A stretch of 64,000 nt of DNA, taken from assembly GCA_041905405.1 (NCBI GenBank), contig JAYRLC010000017.1:12191-76190 (forward strand), given 5' to 3'. Origin of the DNA: RAM1 sp041905405. GTDB lineage: Bacteria; Pseudomonadota; Gammaproteobacteria; Burkholderiales; Burkholderiaceae_C. Made by a program: the position numbers and the translations under genes. The notes beneath the pieces were generated by a model, which saw nothing but the letters and a program-made list of their open reading frames with translations, was not told where the DNA came from and did no database searches. Of the stretch, positions 29,257-37,144 are shown piece after piece; the stretch's first letter is position 1, and every line of letters starts with the position of its first letter.

Positions 29257-30213
29257 ATGTCGGACAGCTCCCACTTGTTGATCCCCTTTGCCGCATGCAG
29301 TTCCGACGGGTGCCGCGAGGCGCTGCGCGCGCTGTCCCTGCCCCACCTGGAAAAGCTGCTGGCACGGCTGACCCCGACGCTGACCGACAGCGGCACGGAC
29401 GACGCCCTGTCGCCACCGCACGAGCGTGCGCTGGCGCGGGCCTACGGTCTGTCCGCACCCGACGGCTGCCTGCCCTGGGCGGCCCTGCAGGCACAGGCGC
29501 AGTTGCAATCGGCCAGGGAAGCCGGCGGCGCCTGGGCCTGGATCACGCCCTGCCACTGGCGCATGGGCAGCGGGGGCACGCAGATGCTGCACCCGCAGAC
29601 GCTGCAGCTGACCGCACAGGAGGCCCGCACGCTGCTGGAGTCCATGCAGCCGTTCTTTACCCAGGACGGCATCGCCCTGGAATACGAGGCGCCCACGCTC
29701 TGGCTGGCGCGGGGCGAGCTGTTCCGAGGCCTGCCCACCGCGTCGCTGGACCGGGTGATCGGCCGCGACGTGAACGCCTGGATGGCCCAGGGCGATGCGG
29801 CACGGCCGCTGCGGCGCCTGCAGTCCGAAATGCAGATGCTGCTGTACACCCACCCGGTCAACGAAGCGCGCGAACGCGGCGGGCTGCTGACCGTCAACTC
29901 CTTCTGGGCCAGCGGTACGGGCGCACTGCCACCCGACGCAGGCCCTGCGCCGCCGGGCCTGCGCGTGTCCCACTACCTGGGCGAACCGGCGCTGCGCGGC
30001 GACTGGGCCGCCTGGTCCGAAGCCTGGCGCACGCTGGACGCCGGGCCCTGCGCCCGTTTGCTGGCAGACCTGGACGGTGGCGCCCGCCTGCTGCTCACGC
30101 TGTGCGGCGAGCGCAGCGCGCAAACTTTTGAATCGCTGCCGCGCAGCCTGTTCCGCCAGGTGGCCAGCCGCCTGGCGCGCACGCCGCTGGCAACCTGGCT
30201 CGACCCCTTATGA
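29257..30213 (+). CDS. Conserved protein of unknown function upstream of recJ
   Basis: A 318-residue soluble protein; no signal peptide or membrane segment. I recognise it only as a conserved betaproteobacterial protein that sits before recJ and is sometimes labelled phosphoglycerate-mutase-like; no phosphoglycerate mutase active-site motif is visible. Notable features are the W-A-W-I-T-P-C-H-W-R-M-G block at about 92-103, an L-L-Y-T-H-P-V-N segment and a W-A-S-G-T-G stretch. Its stop overlaps the recJ start by four bases (ATGA), so it is probably made together with RecJ. Confidence 0.8.
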   Translation: MSDSSHLLIPFAACSSDGCREALRALSLPHLEKLLARLTPTLTDSGTDDALSPPHERALARAYGLSAPDGCLPWAALQAQAQLQSAREAGGAWAWITPCHWRMGSGGTQMLHPQTLQLTAQEARTLLESMQPFFTQDGIALEYEAPTLWLARGELFRGLPTASLDRVIGRDVNAWMAQGDAARPLRRLQSEMQMLLYTHPVNEARERGGLLTVNSFWASGTGALPPDAGPAPPGLRVSHYLGEPALRGDWAAWSEAWRTLDAGPCARLLADLDGGARLLLTLCGERSAQTFESLPRSLFRQVASRLARTPLATWLDPL

Positions 30214-31931
30214 AAATCATCGACAGAGACGTTCCGCCCCGCGCTGCCTGGGCGCTGGAACAGGCGGGCGTGCACCCGCTGCTGGCGCGCCTGTATGCGG
30301 CGCGCGGCGTGTCCACCCGCGACGAGCTGGACGACGGCCTGGCACGGCTGCTCGCGCCCGCCGGCCTGAAGGGCGCGCAGGACGCCGCCGTGATGCTGGC
30401 CGATGCCATCCAGGCCGGCACGCGCATGTGCGTGGTGGCCGACTACGACTGTGACGGCGCCACCGCCTGCGCCGTGGCCATTCGCGGCCTGCGCCTGCTG
30501 GGCGCGCAGCACGTGGGCTACCTGGTGCCCGACCGCGTGGTGGACGGCTACGGCCTGACGCCGCCGATCGCGCAGCGCGTGAAGGACAGCGGCGCGCAAC
30601 TGCTCATTACCGTGGACAACGGCATCGCCAGCGTCGAAGGCGTGGCCGCGGCCAACGCCCTGGGCGTGCCCGTGTTGGTGACCGACCACCACCTGCCCGG
30701 CGCGCAGTTGCCTGATGCGGCGGTCATCGTCAACCCCAACCAGCCCGGCTGCACGTTCGAGAGCAAGTCCATCGCGGGCGTGGGCGTGATGTTCTACGTG
30801 CTGATGGCGCTGCGCGGCGAGCTGCGCGCGCGCGGTGTCTTTGACCAGGCCACCCAACCGAAGCTGGACGCCTTGTTGCCGCTGGTGGCGCTTGGCACCG
30901 TGGCCGACGTCGTGCGGCTGGACCCCAACAACCGCCGCCTGGTGGCGCAGGGCCTGCGCCGTATCCGGGCCGGCGCCCTGCCTGTCGGGCTGGCCGCGCT
31001 GTTCAGGGCGGCGGGCCGCGACGCGCGCACGGCCACCACGTTCGACTTCGGCTTCGCGCTGGGTCCGCGCATCAACGCGGCCGGCCGGCTCCAGGATATG
31101 ACGCTGGGCATCGAATGCCTGCTGACCGACGACCCTTCGCGCGCGCTGGAACTGGCGCAGCGGCTGGACGGCATCAACCGCGAACGCCGCGAGATCGAAA
31201 GCGGCATGCGCGAACAGGCCATGCAGATCGCCGAATCGCTGTTCGACGCCGGTGACGACGGCCTGCAGCAGCCGCCGCCCGCCATCGTGGTGTTCGACCC
31301 CGACTTCCATGAAGGCGTGGTGGGCATCGTGGCGGGGCGGCTGAAGGACAAGCTGCACCGCCCCACCTTCGTGTTCGCGGCCAGCCAGGCGCCTGGCAAG
31401 GAACATGAGCTCAAGGGCTCGGGCCGCTCGATCCCCGGCTTTCACCTGCGCGACGCGCTGGACCTGGTGGCCAAGCGCCACCCCGGCGTGCTGTCGCGCT
31501 TTGGGGGCCACGCCATGGCAGCCGGCTGCACGCTGGACGAGGAGCACCTGGACACCTTCGAGCAGGCTTTCACCCAGGTCGCGCAGGAATGGCTGGACAA
31601 GGCGACGCTGCTGCGCCGCATCGACACCGACGGTCCGCTCGCGCCCGAGTACCGGCGCGCCGACGTGGTGGACACGCTGCATGCCGAGGTCTGGGGCCAG
31701 GGCTTCGCGCCGCCGATGTTCAGCGAGGTGGTGGAAATCGTGTCGCAGCGGCTGGTGGGCGAAAAGCACCTGTCGCTGAAGATGAAGCACCAGGGCCAGC
31801 CGGTGGACGGCATCTGGTTCGGCCACACCGATCCGCTGCCCGCGCGGGTCAGGCTGGCGTTCCGGCTGGATGCCGACGAATGGCAGGGGACCCGGCGCGT
31901 GCGCTTTCTGGTGGAAGCGGCCGAGGTCTGA
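30210..31931 (+). CDS. recJ: Single-stranded-DNA-specific exonuclease RecJ
   Basis: A 5'-to-3' single-strand exonuclease used in recombination and mismatch repair, 573 residues. DHH-family motifs include V-A-D-Y-D-C-D-G-A-T at about 76-85 (metal-binding aspartates), V-D-N-G-I at 135-139 and the D-H-H triad at 159-161, with the G-x-N-A-A-G-R-L block (as R-I-N-A-A-G-R-L) and the DHHA1 motif G-R-S-I-P-G-F-H. The ATG overlaps the upstream stop (ATGA). Confidence 0.96.
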   Translation: MKIIDRDVPPRAAWALEQAGVHPLLARLYAARGVSTRDELDDGLARLLAPAGLKGAQDAAVMLADAIQAGTRMCVVADYDCDGATACAVAIRGLRLLGAQHVGYLVPDRVVDGYGLTPPIAQRVKDSGAQLLITVDNGIASVEGVAAANALGVPVLVTDHHLPGAQLPDAAVIVNPNQPGCTFESKSIAGVGVMFYVLMALRGELRARGVFDQATQPKLDALLPLVALGTVADVVRLDPNNRRLVAQGLRRIRAGALPVGLAALFRAAGRDARTATTFDFGFALGPRINAAGRLQDMTLGIECLLTDDPSRALELAQRLDGINRERREIESGMREQAMQIAESLFDAGDDGLQQPPPAIVVFDPDFHEGVVGIVAGRLKDKLHRPTFVFAASQAPGKEHELKGSGRSIPGFHLRDALDLVAKRHPGVLSRFGGHAMAAGCTLDEEHLDTFEQAFTQVAQEWLDKATLLRRIDTDGPLAPEYRRADVVDTLHAEVWGQGFAPPMFSEVVEIVSQRLVGEKHLSLKMKHQGQPVDGIWFGHTDPLPARVRLAFRLDADEWQGTRRVRFLVEAAEV

Positions 31932-32273
31932 TCAGGCGTGGTGCACCACGGTGCGCGCCCAGTGCTGCGCATCGTCGAAATACGCAAACAGCTGCACCGC
32001 CACCTCGCGCAGGCGGTCGTCGTCCATGGTGTGGGCGCGGGCCAGCTGCCACAGCGCGTATTCGCGGTCGCCCAGCATCATGGCCGAGCTGACGCAGCGG
32101 CCATGGCCCGCCATCAGCAGCGTGAAGGTGGCGAGCAGCTCGGTAGGCCAGTAGCGCGGCGGCTGCAGTTCATGCAGATCGTGGTCGTGATCATCGATCC
32201 CGGCGGTCAGTGAGTGCTGGCGCGGGCCCGCCGCGGCGGCGGAAACATCCATGGAAGCGATTGCGTTGGCCAT
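31932..32273 (-). CDS. Hypothetical protein, 113 residues
   Basis: No family recognised. A small soluble protein with a histidine/aspartate-rich patch (D-D-H-D-H-D-L-H at about 27-34) and a helical C-terminal half. A good CAGGAG site precedes the ATG at 32273, and the coding bias fits the genome, which supports a real gene. It ends directly against the recJ stop with no gap. The His/Asp patch could bind a metal, but this is speculation. Confidence 0.62.
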   Translation of the reverse strand: MANAIASMDVSAAAAGPRQHSLTAGIDDHDHDLHELQPPRYWPTELLATFTLLMAGHGRCVSSAMMLGDREYALWQLARAHTMDDDRLREVAVQLFAYFDDAQHWARTVVHHA

Positions 32274-32296
32274 GATGAACTCCTGCAGTCAAACAA

Positions 32297-32689
32297 TCAG
32301 TGCACGCCGCGGGTGTAGTAGGTCACGGGCACCATCGCGGCAATCTGGTTTCGTGCGGGCGCGGCATACGCGGATGGCGCCGGCTGGGCAGTATCGATCG
32401 TGAGCAGGGCCGACATCGTTGCGGCGGAGGGCGCGGGCTGCCGGCCGAACGCGGTGGCCACCTGGCTCGCGCAGGCGGCGTAGCTCGCGCGCCGGTCGCT
32501 GTCCAGGCAGTCCAGCACCGCCAGTCGCTGGACCTTGGCCGCCGCATGCTGTGCCTGCGCCGTGCGGACCTGGCCCGCGCAGACCATGTACATCGCCGCC
32601 AGCATGCCGCCGATCAGGGCGAGCGAAGCTGCCAGAAACAGGCTTTCGCGAGGGGAATCCTGAATCTTGTTGAGCAGGTCGAACAGCAT
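32297..32689 (-). CDS. Small membrane-anchored hypothetical protein
   Basis: A 130-residue protein with a short cytoplasmic N-terminus, one hydrophobic segment (about 18-38) and an outside part with paired cysteines (D-C-L-D at about 60 and A-C-A-S at about 73), suggesting a disulfide in the periplasm. An AGGAG site precedes the ATG. It lies 23 bases before the 113-residue gene, so the two may form an operon. No family recognised. Confidence 0.68.
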   Translation of the reverse strand: MLFDLLNKIQDSPRESLFLAASLALIGGMLAAMYMVCAGQVRTAQAQHAAAKVQRLAVLDCLDSDRRASYAACASQVATAFGRQPAPSAATMSALLTIDTAQPAPSAYAAPARNQIAAMVPVTYYTRGVH

Positions 32690-32800
32690 TTGGAAGCTCC
32701 TGTGGTGTTGGAGTGAATGCTAGGAACCGGCCTGTTTCCCTCCGTACAGTGAGGAACTTGTCGTGATGTAGGACAAAATCGCGGCGCACTGCCGTCGCTG

Positions 32801-33094
32801 CTACGACAGGTAGCCGGCCTCGCGCTGGTGCCGCAGTGCCAGCACCGCCACCGCATCGGCGTCCCTGTCGTACTGGTAGAGCGCGAGATAGCCCGAGCTG
32901 CCCCGCGAAATGACCAGCTCGCGCAGCCCCTGCTCCAGCGGCCGGCCCACCAGGGGATGCGCCGTGAGAATCTCCAGCCCATGGGCGATGACCTCGGCGG
33001 TGCGGGCCGCCTCGTGCGGCAGTTGCTCCGCCAGAAAGTCGTGCAACCGGTCGATATCGTCCAGCGCCCGCAGCGTGAAAACGAGCCGTGTCAC
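32801..33094 (-). CDS. RelE/ParE-family toxin
   Basis: A 97-residue protein of the RelE/ParE fold: an N-terminal F-T-L-R-A-L-D-D-I-D-R-L-H-D-F helix, H-P-L-V-G-R-P in the middle, then R-E-L-V-I, Y-L-A-L-Y and a final V-L-A-L-R-H-Q-R-E strand. These are features of type II toxins that act on mRNA at the ribosome or on DNA gyrase. The ATG overlaps the stop of the upstream antitoxin gene by four bases (ATGA), the usual antitoxin-toxin coupling. The target (RelE-like or ParE-like) cannot be told from sequence alone. Confidence 0.88.
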   Translation of the reverse strand: MTRLVFTLRALDDIDRLHDFLAEQLPHEAARTAEVIAHGLEILTAHPLVGRPLEQGLRELVISRGSSGYLALYQYDRDADAVAVLALRHQREAGYLS

Positions 33095-33393
33095 CGGCCA
33101 GGCTTGACGAGATTCCGCAGGCTTTTGGCCCGGGGCCGCGCGGGCCGCTCGCCCCGCGCCTTCGCACGCAGGTAGCCCAGCACTTCGTCGCCGTCGAAAG
33201 CCTTGCCGCTTTCGATCATCTGCGTGCGGGCTGCCAGCGCCTCCTGAATGAACGCGTCCTGCTTTTCCTGGCCATGCAGATGGGCCTCGATGGCCTCGAC
33301 CATGAAGGCGTGGGCTGACGTGCCATGGCTTGCCGCCTGGGCTTCAACACGCGCGCGGGTCGCATCGGAAAGTTTGACGGAGACGGTCCGCAT
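33091..33393 (-). CDS. Ribbon-helix-helix antitoxin
   Basis: A 100-residue partner of the downstream toxin. The N-terminus R-T-V-S-V-K-L-S followed by a helix and the G-T-S-A-H-A-F-M turn is a ribbon-helix-helix DNA-binding domain; the rest, ending in a basic tail, would wrap the toxin. ATG at 33393 has a GAGG site; an ATG four codons upstream is possible. Such antitoxins normally repress their own operon, so an operator is expected just upstream, in the 30 bases shared with the divergent deaminase gene. Confidence 0.86.
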   Translation of the reverse strand: MRTVSVKLSDATRARVEAQAASHGTSAHAFMVEAIEAHLHGQEKQDAFIQEALAARTQMIESGKAFDGDEVLGYLRAKARGERPARPRAKSLRNLVKPGR

Positions 33394-33423
33394 AAGCAGC
33401 CTCATTCAGCAAAAGGTGACACC

Positions 33424-33996
33424 ATGGTAACACCGGCTAACATTTCCCGCGTCATGGAAGAACACCCCCTCCCCCCCGCCGCGCTGATCGGCTGGCATTC
33501 GATGTTCATGGGCGTGGCGCTGCTCGCCTCGGCCCGGTCCAAGGACCACCGCGCGCGCAACGGCGCCTGCATCGCCTCGCCCGACCACCGCATCATTGGC
33601 GTGGGCTACAACGGCCTGCCGCGCGGCTGCGACGACCAGGACCCGGTCTACTGGTCCGACAACGACGACGACCCTTTCCGTTCGCGCCACAGCTATGTGG
33701 TGCATGCCGAGGTCAACGCCATCCTGAACTGCGTGGTGCTGCCGCTGAAGAACGCCACGATCTATGCCACGCAGTTCCCCTGCCCGCGCTGCGCGCAGGC
33801 CATCATCCAGGCCGGCATCCAGTCGGTGATCTACCTGCGCGAAAAGCCGCACCATGCCCAGCACAATGCGGCGGCGCTGAAGATGTTCGACGCCAGCGGC
33901 GTCGCCTGCCGGCCGCTGCAGGCGGTGGACCCGGCTGCGCACGAGTGGGCCGTCGCCTTCAGCGCGGGCGCGCAGCCCGAGCGACCCGCGCGATGA
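33424..33996 (+). CDS. dCMP-deaminase-like cytidine/deoxycytidylate deaminase family protein
   Basis: Zinc-dependent deaminase of 190 residues related to deoxycytidylate deaminase (ComEB family), which makes dUMP for thymidylate synthesis. The zinc site is H94-A-E96 in V-V-H-A-E-V-N-A-I and C120-P-R-C123. G-Y-N-G-L-P-R-G-C is the substrate-loop segment. ATG 33424 has an AAGGTG site; ATG 33454 is an alternative. Its stop overlaps the next start (ATGA). It could instead act on another nucleotide or free base, given the purine genes next door. Confidence 0.86.
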   Translation: MVTPANISRVMEEHPLPPAALIGWHSMFMGVALLASARSKDHRARNGACIASPDHRIIGVGYNGLPRGCDDQDPVYWSDNDDDPFRSRHSYVVHAEVNAILNCVVLPLKNATIYATQFPCPRCAQAIIQAGIQSVIYLREKPHHAQHNAAALKMFDASGVACRPLQAVDPAAHEWAVAFSAGAQPERPAR

Positions 33997-34625
33997 AAAT
34001 CCCCGTGCTGCGCGACGCCACCATTGCGGACACCGTCCGCGCCAGGCCCTACAGCGGACGCGGCGTGGGCATCCACGGGTTGCCGCAGGTGCTGACCCGG
34101 CCGGACCTGATGCGCAGCGACATCACCAGCGGCAGGCCGGGAACGCCCATCCTGCTGACCCTGCGCCTGCATGCCGCGGGCAACCGGTTTGCGCCGCTGG
34201 CCAATGCCGCCGTGCATATCTCCCACTGCGACCGCGACGGCCTGCAAGCCGCCGGGCGTGCTCTGCAGGGCGTGCAGATCGCGGATGCCCATGGCGAGGT
34301 GACCTTCCAGACGGTCTATCCCGGCTGGCAGATCGGCCAGGGTACGGGCCTGCAGTGCCGTGTGTTCATCACCGGCGCGGACAACGGCCTGCAGGTGGCG
34401 GCGTTTCGCATCCAGCTGCCGCGCGACGTCAGCGATGCCGTGCACCGCACCGCCGGCTATGCGCTGCGCGGCCCCAGCCTGGAAGGGTCCGAGCCCAGCC
34501 TGTTGGGCGCTTCACTGAGGCGCATCTTTGGTGGGGTGAGCCCCCAGGTGATGGCCCGCGTGGTGGGCAACCCGGCCGGCATTCTGGCGGCCGACGCCGC
34601 CGTGGCGGTCGCGCTGCGCGACTGA
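33993..34625 (+). CDS. Intradiol-dioxygenase-fold protein apparently lacking the iron ligands
   Basis: A 210-residue protein whose middle (about 52-128) matches the beta-sandwich of intradiol ring-cleavage dioxygenases: P-L-A-N-A-A-V-H, H-C-D-R-D-G, G-V-Q-I-A-D-A-H-G-E-V-T-F-Q-T-V-Y-P-G-W. In true enzymes the last block continues Y-x-G-R-x-x-H-I-H; here it reads Q-I-G-Q-G-T-G-L-Q-C, so the two iron-binding histidines are gone, and the tyrosine after the D-x-x-G turn is also absent. It is therefore unlikely to be an iron dioxygenase. It is coupled to the deaminase gene by ATGA and converges on guaD seven bases away. Confidence 0.72.
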   Translation: MKIPVLRDATIADTVRARPYSGRGVGIHGLPQVLTRPDLMRSDITSGRPGTPILLTLRLHAAGNRFAPLANAAVHISHCDRDGLQAAGRALQGVQIADAHGEVTFQTVYPGWQIGQGTGLQCRVFITGADNGLQVAAFRIQLPRDVSDAVHRTAGYALRGPSLEGSEPSLLGASLRRIFGGVSPQVMARVVGNPAGILAADAAVAVALRD

Positions 34626-34632
34626 AGCGCGT

Positions 34633-35913
34633 TCAGCGGCCCGCGATGCGGGTGCGCGCGATCAACCGGTCGTCGCCCAGCACGATCAGCGCGAACAGCA
34701 GTTCGTCCAGGTTGGCCGCGTGCGCGGTCTTGCGCGCGAGAAGCGGCGTGGCTTTCGGGTCCAGCACGACGAAGTCGGCCTCGCAGCCCGGCTGCAGGTT
34801 GCCGATCACGCCATCCAGCCCCAGCGCCTGCGCGGCGCCGGCCGTGTGCTGCCACCACAGCGCCTGCGGGCCCAGGCTCAGGCCGGGCTTGGTCTGCCCT
34901 TCGCGCCCCACGTAGTACGCGGCCAGCATGGTGTGGAACGGGCTGAAGCTGGTGCCGCCGCCCACGTCGCTGGCCAGGCCGTATTTGAAGCCGATGCGGT
35001 CCGCGCCCTCGTAGTCGAAGAAACCGCTGCCCAGGAACAGGTTGCTCGTGGGGCTGACGGCCGCCGCGGCGCCCGTGCTGCGCATCAGCGCACGGTCGTC
35101 GTCGTCGAAGTGGATGCAGTGCGCGTAGATCGCGCGGTCTCGCATCAGGCCGAAATCGTCGTAGATCGACAGGTAGCTGCGCGATTGCGGGAACAGCTCG
35201 CGCGCCCATTTGATTTCGTCCTGGTTCTCGGCCACGTGCGACTGGATCCAGACGTCGGGGTATTTGGCTGCCAGCTCGCCCGCGCCGCGCAGCTGCGCCT
35301 CGGTGCAACTGGGTGCGAAACGCGGTGTGATCGCGTAGCCCAGGCGGTCGGTGCCGTGCCACTTTTTGATCAACGATTCGGTGTCGGCCAGCGACTGCTG
35401 CGTTTCGTCGCGCACGCCGTCGGGCGAATGGCGGTCCTGCAGCACCTTGCCCGCGATCATGCGCAGTCCGCGCTGCTGCGACGCGCCCATGAGCGCATCG
35501 ACCGAGGACGGGTGCGACGTGCAGAACGTCAGCGCGGTGGTGACGCCGTTGCGCTGCAGCTCGTCCAGGAACACATCGGCCACGCCCTGTGCATAGGCGG
35601 CGTCGGCAAAGCGCGATTCGTGGGGGAAGGTGTAGTTCTCGAGCCAGGGCAACAGGCCCTCGGCCGGCGAGCCGATCACGTCGGTCTGCGGGAAGTGGAT
35701 GTGCAGGTCCACGAAGCCCGGCGCGATGATCTGGCCGCGCAGGTCTTCGACCGTGACGCCGGGGAAGTTACCCACCAGTGCGCTGTACGCGCCCACCGCG
35801 CGAACCACCTCGCGCCCGGTGGCATCGGGGCCCGTGACGAGCAGGCCGTCTTCTTCATACACCGCCGAACGGTCGTCGGCAAAACGCAGGATGGCGGATC
35901 GAAAGGCTTTCAT
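34633..35913 (-). CDS. guaD: Guanine deaminase
   Basis: Cytoplasmic amidohydrolase of 426 residues that converts guanine to xanthine and ammonia. The metal-binding start is P-G-F-V-D-L-H71-I-H73-F-P-Q, characteristic of guanine deaminase. Further sites are I-Q-S-H-V-A-E-N, A-H-C-I-H-F and S-D-V-G-G-G-T-S-F-S. It lies 51 bases downstream of a BMP-type purine-binding protein gene on the same strand, with palindromic repeats between. Its xanthine product would feed XdhAB encoded at 47.3-51.1 kb. Confidence 0.95.
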   Translation of the reverse strand: MKAFRSAILRFADDRSAVYEEDGLLVTGPDATGREVVRAVGAYSALVGNFPGVTVEDLRGQIIAPGFVDLHIHFPQTDVIGSPAEGLLPWLENYTFPHESRFADAAYAQGVADVFLDELQRNGVTTALTFCTSHPSSVDALMGASQQRGLRMIAGKVLQDRHSPDGVRDETQQSLADTESLIKKWHGTDRLGYAITPRFAPSCTEAQLRGAGELAAKYPDVWIQSHVAENQDEIKWARELFPQSRSYLSIYDDFGLMRDRAIYAHCIHFDDDDRALMRSTGAAAAVSPTSNLFLGSGFFDYEGADRIGFKYGLASDVGGGTSFSPFHTMLAAYYVGREGQTKPGLSLGPQALWWQHTAGAAQALGLDGVIGNLQPGCEADFVVLDPKATPLLARKTAHAANLDELLFALIVLGDDRLIARTRIAGR

Positions 35914-35920
35914 TCAGGAC

Positions 35921-35967
35921 CTGGATCCCGGGTCGGGCCCGGGATGACGTGATTGGCAATCACGTCA
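35921..35967 (-). repeat. Pair of palindromic (REP-like) hairpins between BMP gene and guaD
   Basis: Two perfect inverted repeats stand back to back: ATCCCGGG/CCCGGGAT (35925-35945, five-base loop) and GACGTGATT/AATCACGTC (35946-35966, three-base loop). The second includes two bases of the BMP-gene stop codon. GTCATCCCGGG...CCCGGGAT is the kind of palindrome dispersed in many proteobacterial genomes. Read on the minus strand it could attenuate transcription into guaD or protect the 3' end of the BMP-protein mRNA. Confidence 0.65.
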
Positions 35968-37047
35968 TTTTGCGGCCTTGCCCTGCGCGCCCGATACGAG
36001 AAAGTTCATGGACTGTATCTGCGAATCCGTCATGACCTGCCCTGCAGGCAGCATGGCCCTACCGTCGTTGTCGATGATCGGACCGGTGAACGGGTGCAGC
36101 TTGCCGGCGGCAATGTCGCGCTGGCGCGCCAGCACTTCGTCCTGCACCGTTTTGGGCACCTTGGGGCCGAAGTCGCCGACGCGGATCATGCCCTCTTTGA
36201 CACCGCCCCAGACGTTGCCGCTCTTCCAGCTGCCGTCCAGCACGGCACGCGCGCGCTGCGTGTAGTACGCGCCCCATTGGTGTGTGACGGCAGCGATCTG
36301 GGCGTCGGGGCCGAATTTGCGCATGTCGGAGTGGTAGGCCACGGCCATCCTGCCGCGTTCCTGCGCGGCGGCCATGACGGCGGTGGAGCCGGTGTGGAAC
36401 GCGATCACGTCCACATCCTGGTTGAACAGGCTCATGGCCGCGTCGCGTTCGCGCGGCGGGTCGAACCATGCGTTGAGCCACACGACCTTGACTTGCGCCT
36501 GCGGGTTGACCGATCGCATGCCCAGCGTGAACGCGTTGATGCCCTGCAGCACTTCGGGGATGGGAAAGCCCGCGACGTAGCCGGCCACGTTCGTCTTCGT
36601 CATGCGGCCGGCGGCGATGCCGGCCAGGTAACGGCCCTCGTAGTAACGGGCGTTGGCCGTGGCGACGTTGGGGGCCTGCTTGTAGCCGGTGACGGACTCG
36701 AACTTCACGTCGGGGAAGTCGCGCGCCACCTTGAGCGTGGGCTCCATGTAGCCGAAGCTGGGCGTGAAGATGAGCTTGTGGCCCGTGGCCGCCAGGTCGC
36801 GGATCACGCGTTCGGCGTCGGCGCCTTCGGCAACGTTTTCAACGGCAGTCGTCTGGACGGCACCGTCCAGAGCGGCCTGCACGGCTTTGCGGGCTTCTTC
36901 GTGCTGGCGTACCCAGCCCGCTTCGGTGATGGGCGTGACATAGACAAAGCCGACCTTCAAACGTTCGGCCGGACGGGGGCTGGGTTGTGAAAAAGCGGGA
37001 AGTAAAAAGCAGGCGGCCGCCAGCGCGGCTGCGAGGTTTTTGTACAT
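35965..37047 (-). CDS. BMP-family (Med/NupN-like) ABC transporter substrate-binding protein
   Basis: Periplasmic binding protein of 360 residues for nucleosides or purines. A signal peptide covers about 1-20 (F-S-Q cleavage region). The fold begins K-V-G-F-V-Y-V-T-P-I-T-E-A-G-W, typical of basic-membrane-protein/PnrA-type proteins, with G-Y-M-E-P near 112 and I-P-E-V-L-Q-G-I-N-A-F-T-L-G in the middle. It has no cysteine lipobox, unlike the second BMP protein at 41.5 kb. It has no permease of its own beside it, so it may share the permease at 42.7-46.2 kb. guaD follows it. Confidence 0.92.
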   Translation of the reverse strand: MYKNLAAALAAACFLLPAFSQPSPRPAERLKVGFVYVTPITEAGWVRQHEEARKAVQAALDGAVQTTAVENVAEGADAERVIRDLAATGHKLIFTPSFGYMEPTLKVARDFPDVKFESVTGYKQAPNVATANARYYEGRYLAGIAAGRMTKTNVAGYVAGFPIPEVLQGINAFTLGMRSVNPQAQVKVVWLNAWFDPPRERDAAMSLFNQDVDVIAFHTGSTAVMAAAQERGRMAVAYHSDMRKFGPDAQIAAVTHQWGAYYTQRARAVLDGSWKSGNVWGGVKEGMIRVGDFGPKVPKTVQDEVLARQRDIAAGKLHPFTGPIIDNDGRAMLPAGQVMTDSQIQSMNFLVSGAQGKAAK

Positions 37048-37144
37048 GGTGTTCCTCTACATGGCCCCGGAGATGACAAAAGAAAAAGGCCGCCGGGGCG
37101 CGACCTTTGTGCCGTGATTTTAACCGCCGTTAGACTTGCGGCCC
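37048..37144 (-). promoter_or_regulatory. Leader of the BMP-protein gene with an intrinsic-terminator-like hairpin
   Basis: On the minus strand a nine-pair stem (37085-37108, AAAGGTCGC with GCGGCCTTT, loop GCCCCG) is followed at once by TTCTTTTGT, a good intrinsic terminator. It lies 37 bases before the start codon at 37047. The loop is complementary to CCGGGGC at 37064-37070, downstream in the same RNA. This arrangement suggests an attenuated leader; it matches no riboswitch class I know. The promoter of the divergent Sel1 gene must also lie here. Confidence 0.5.
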
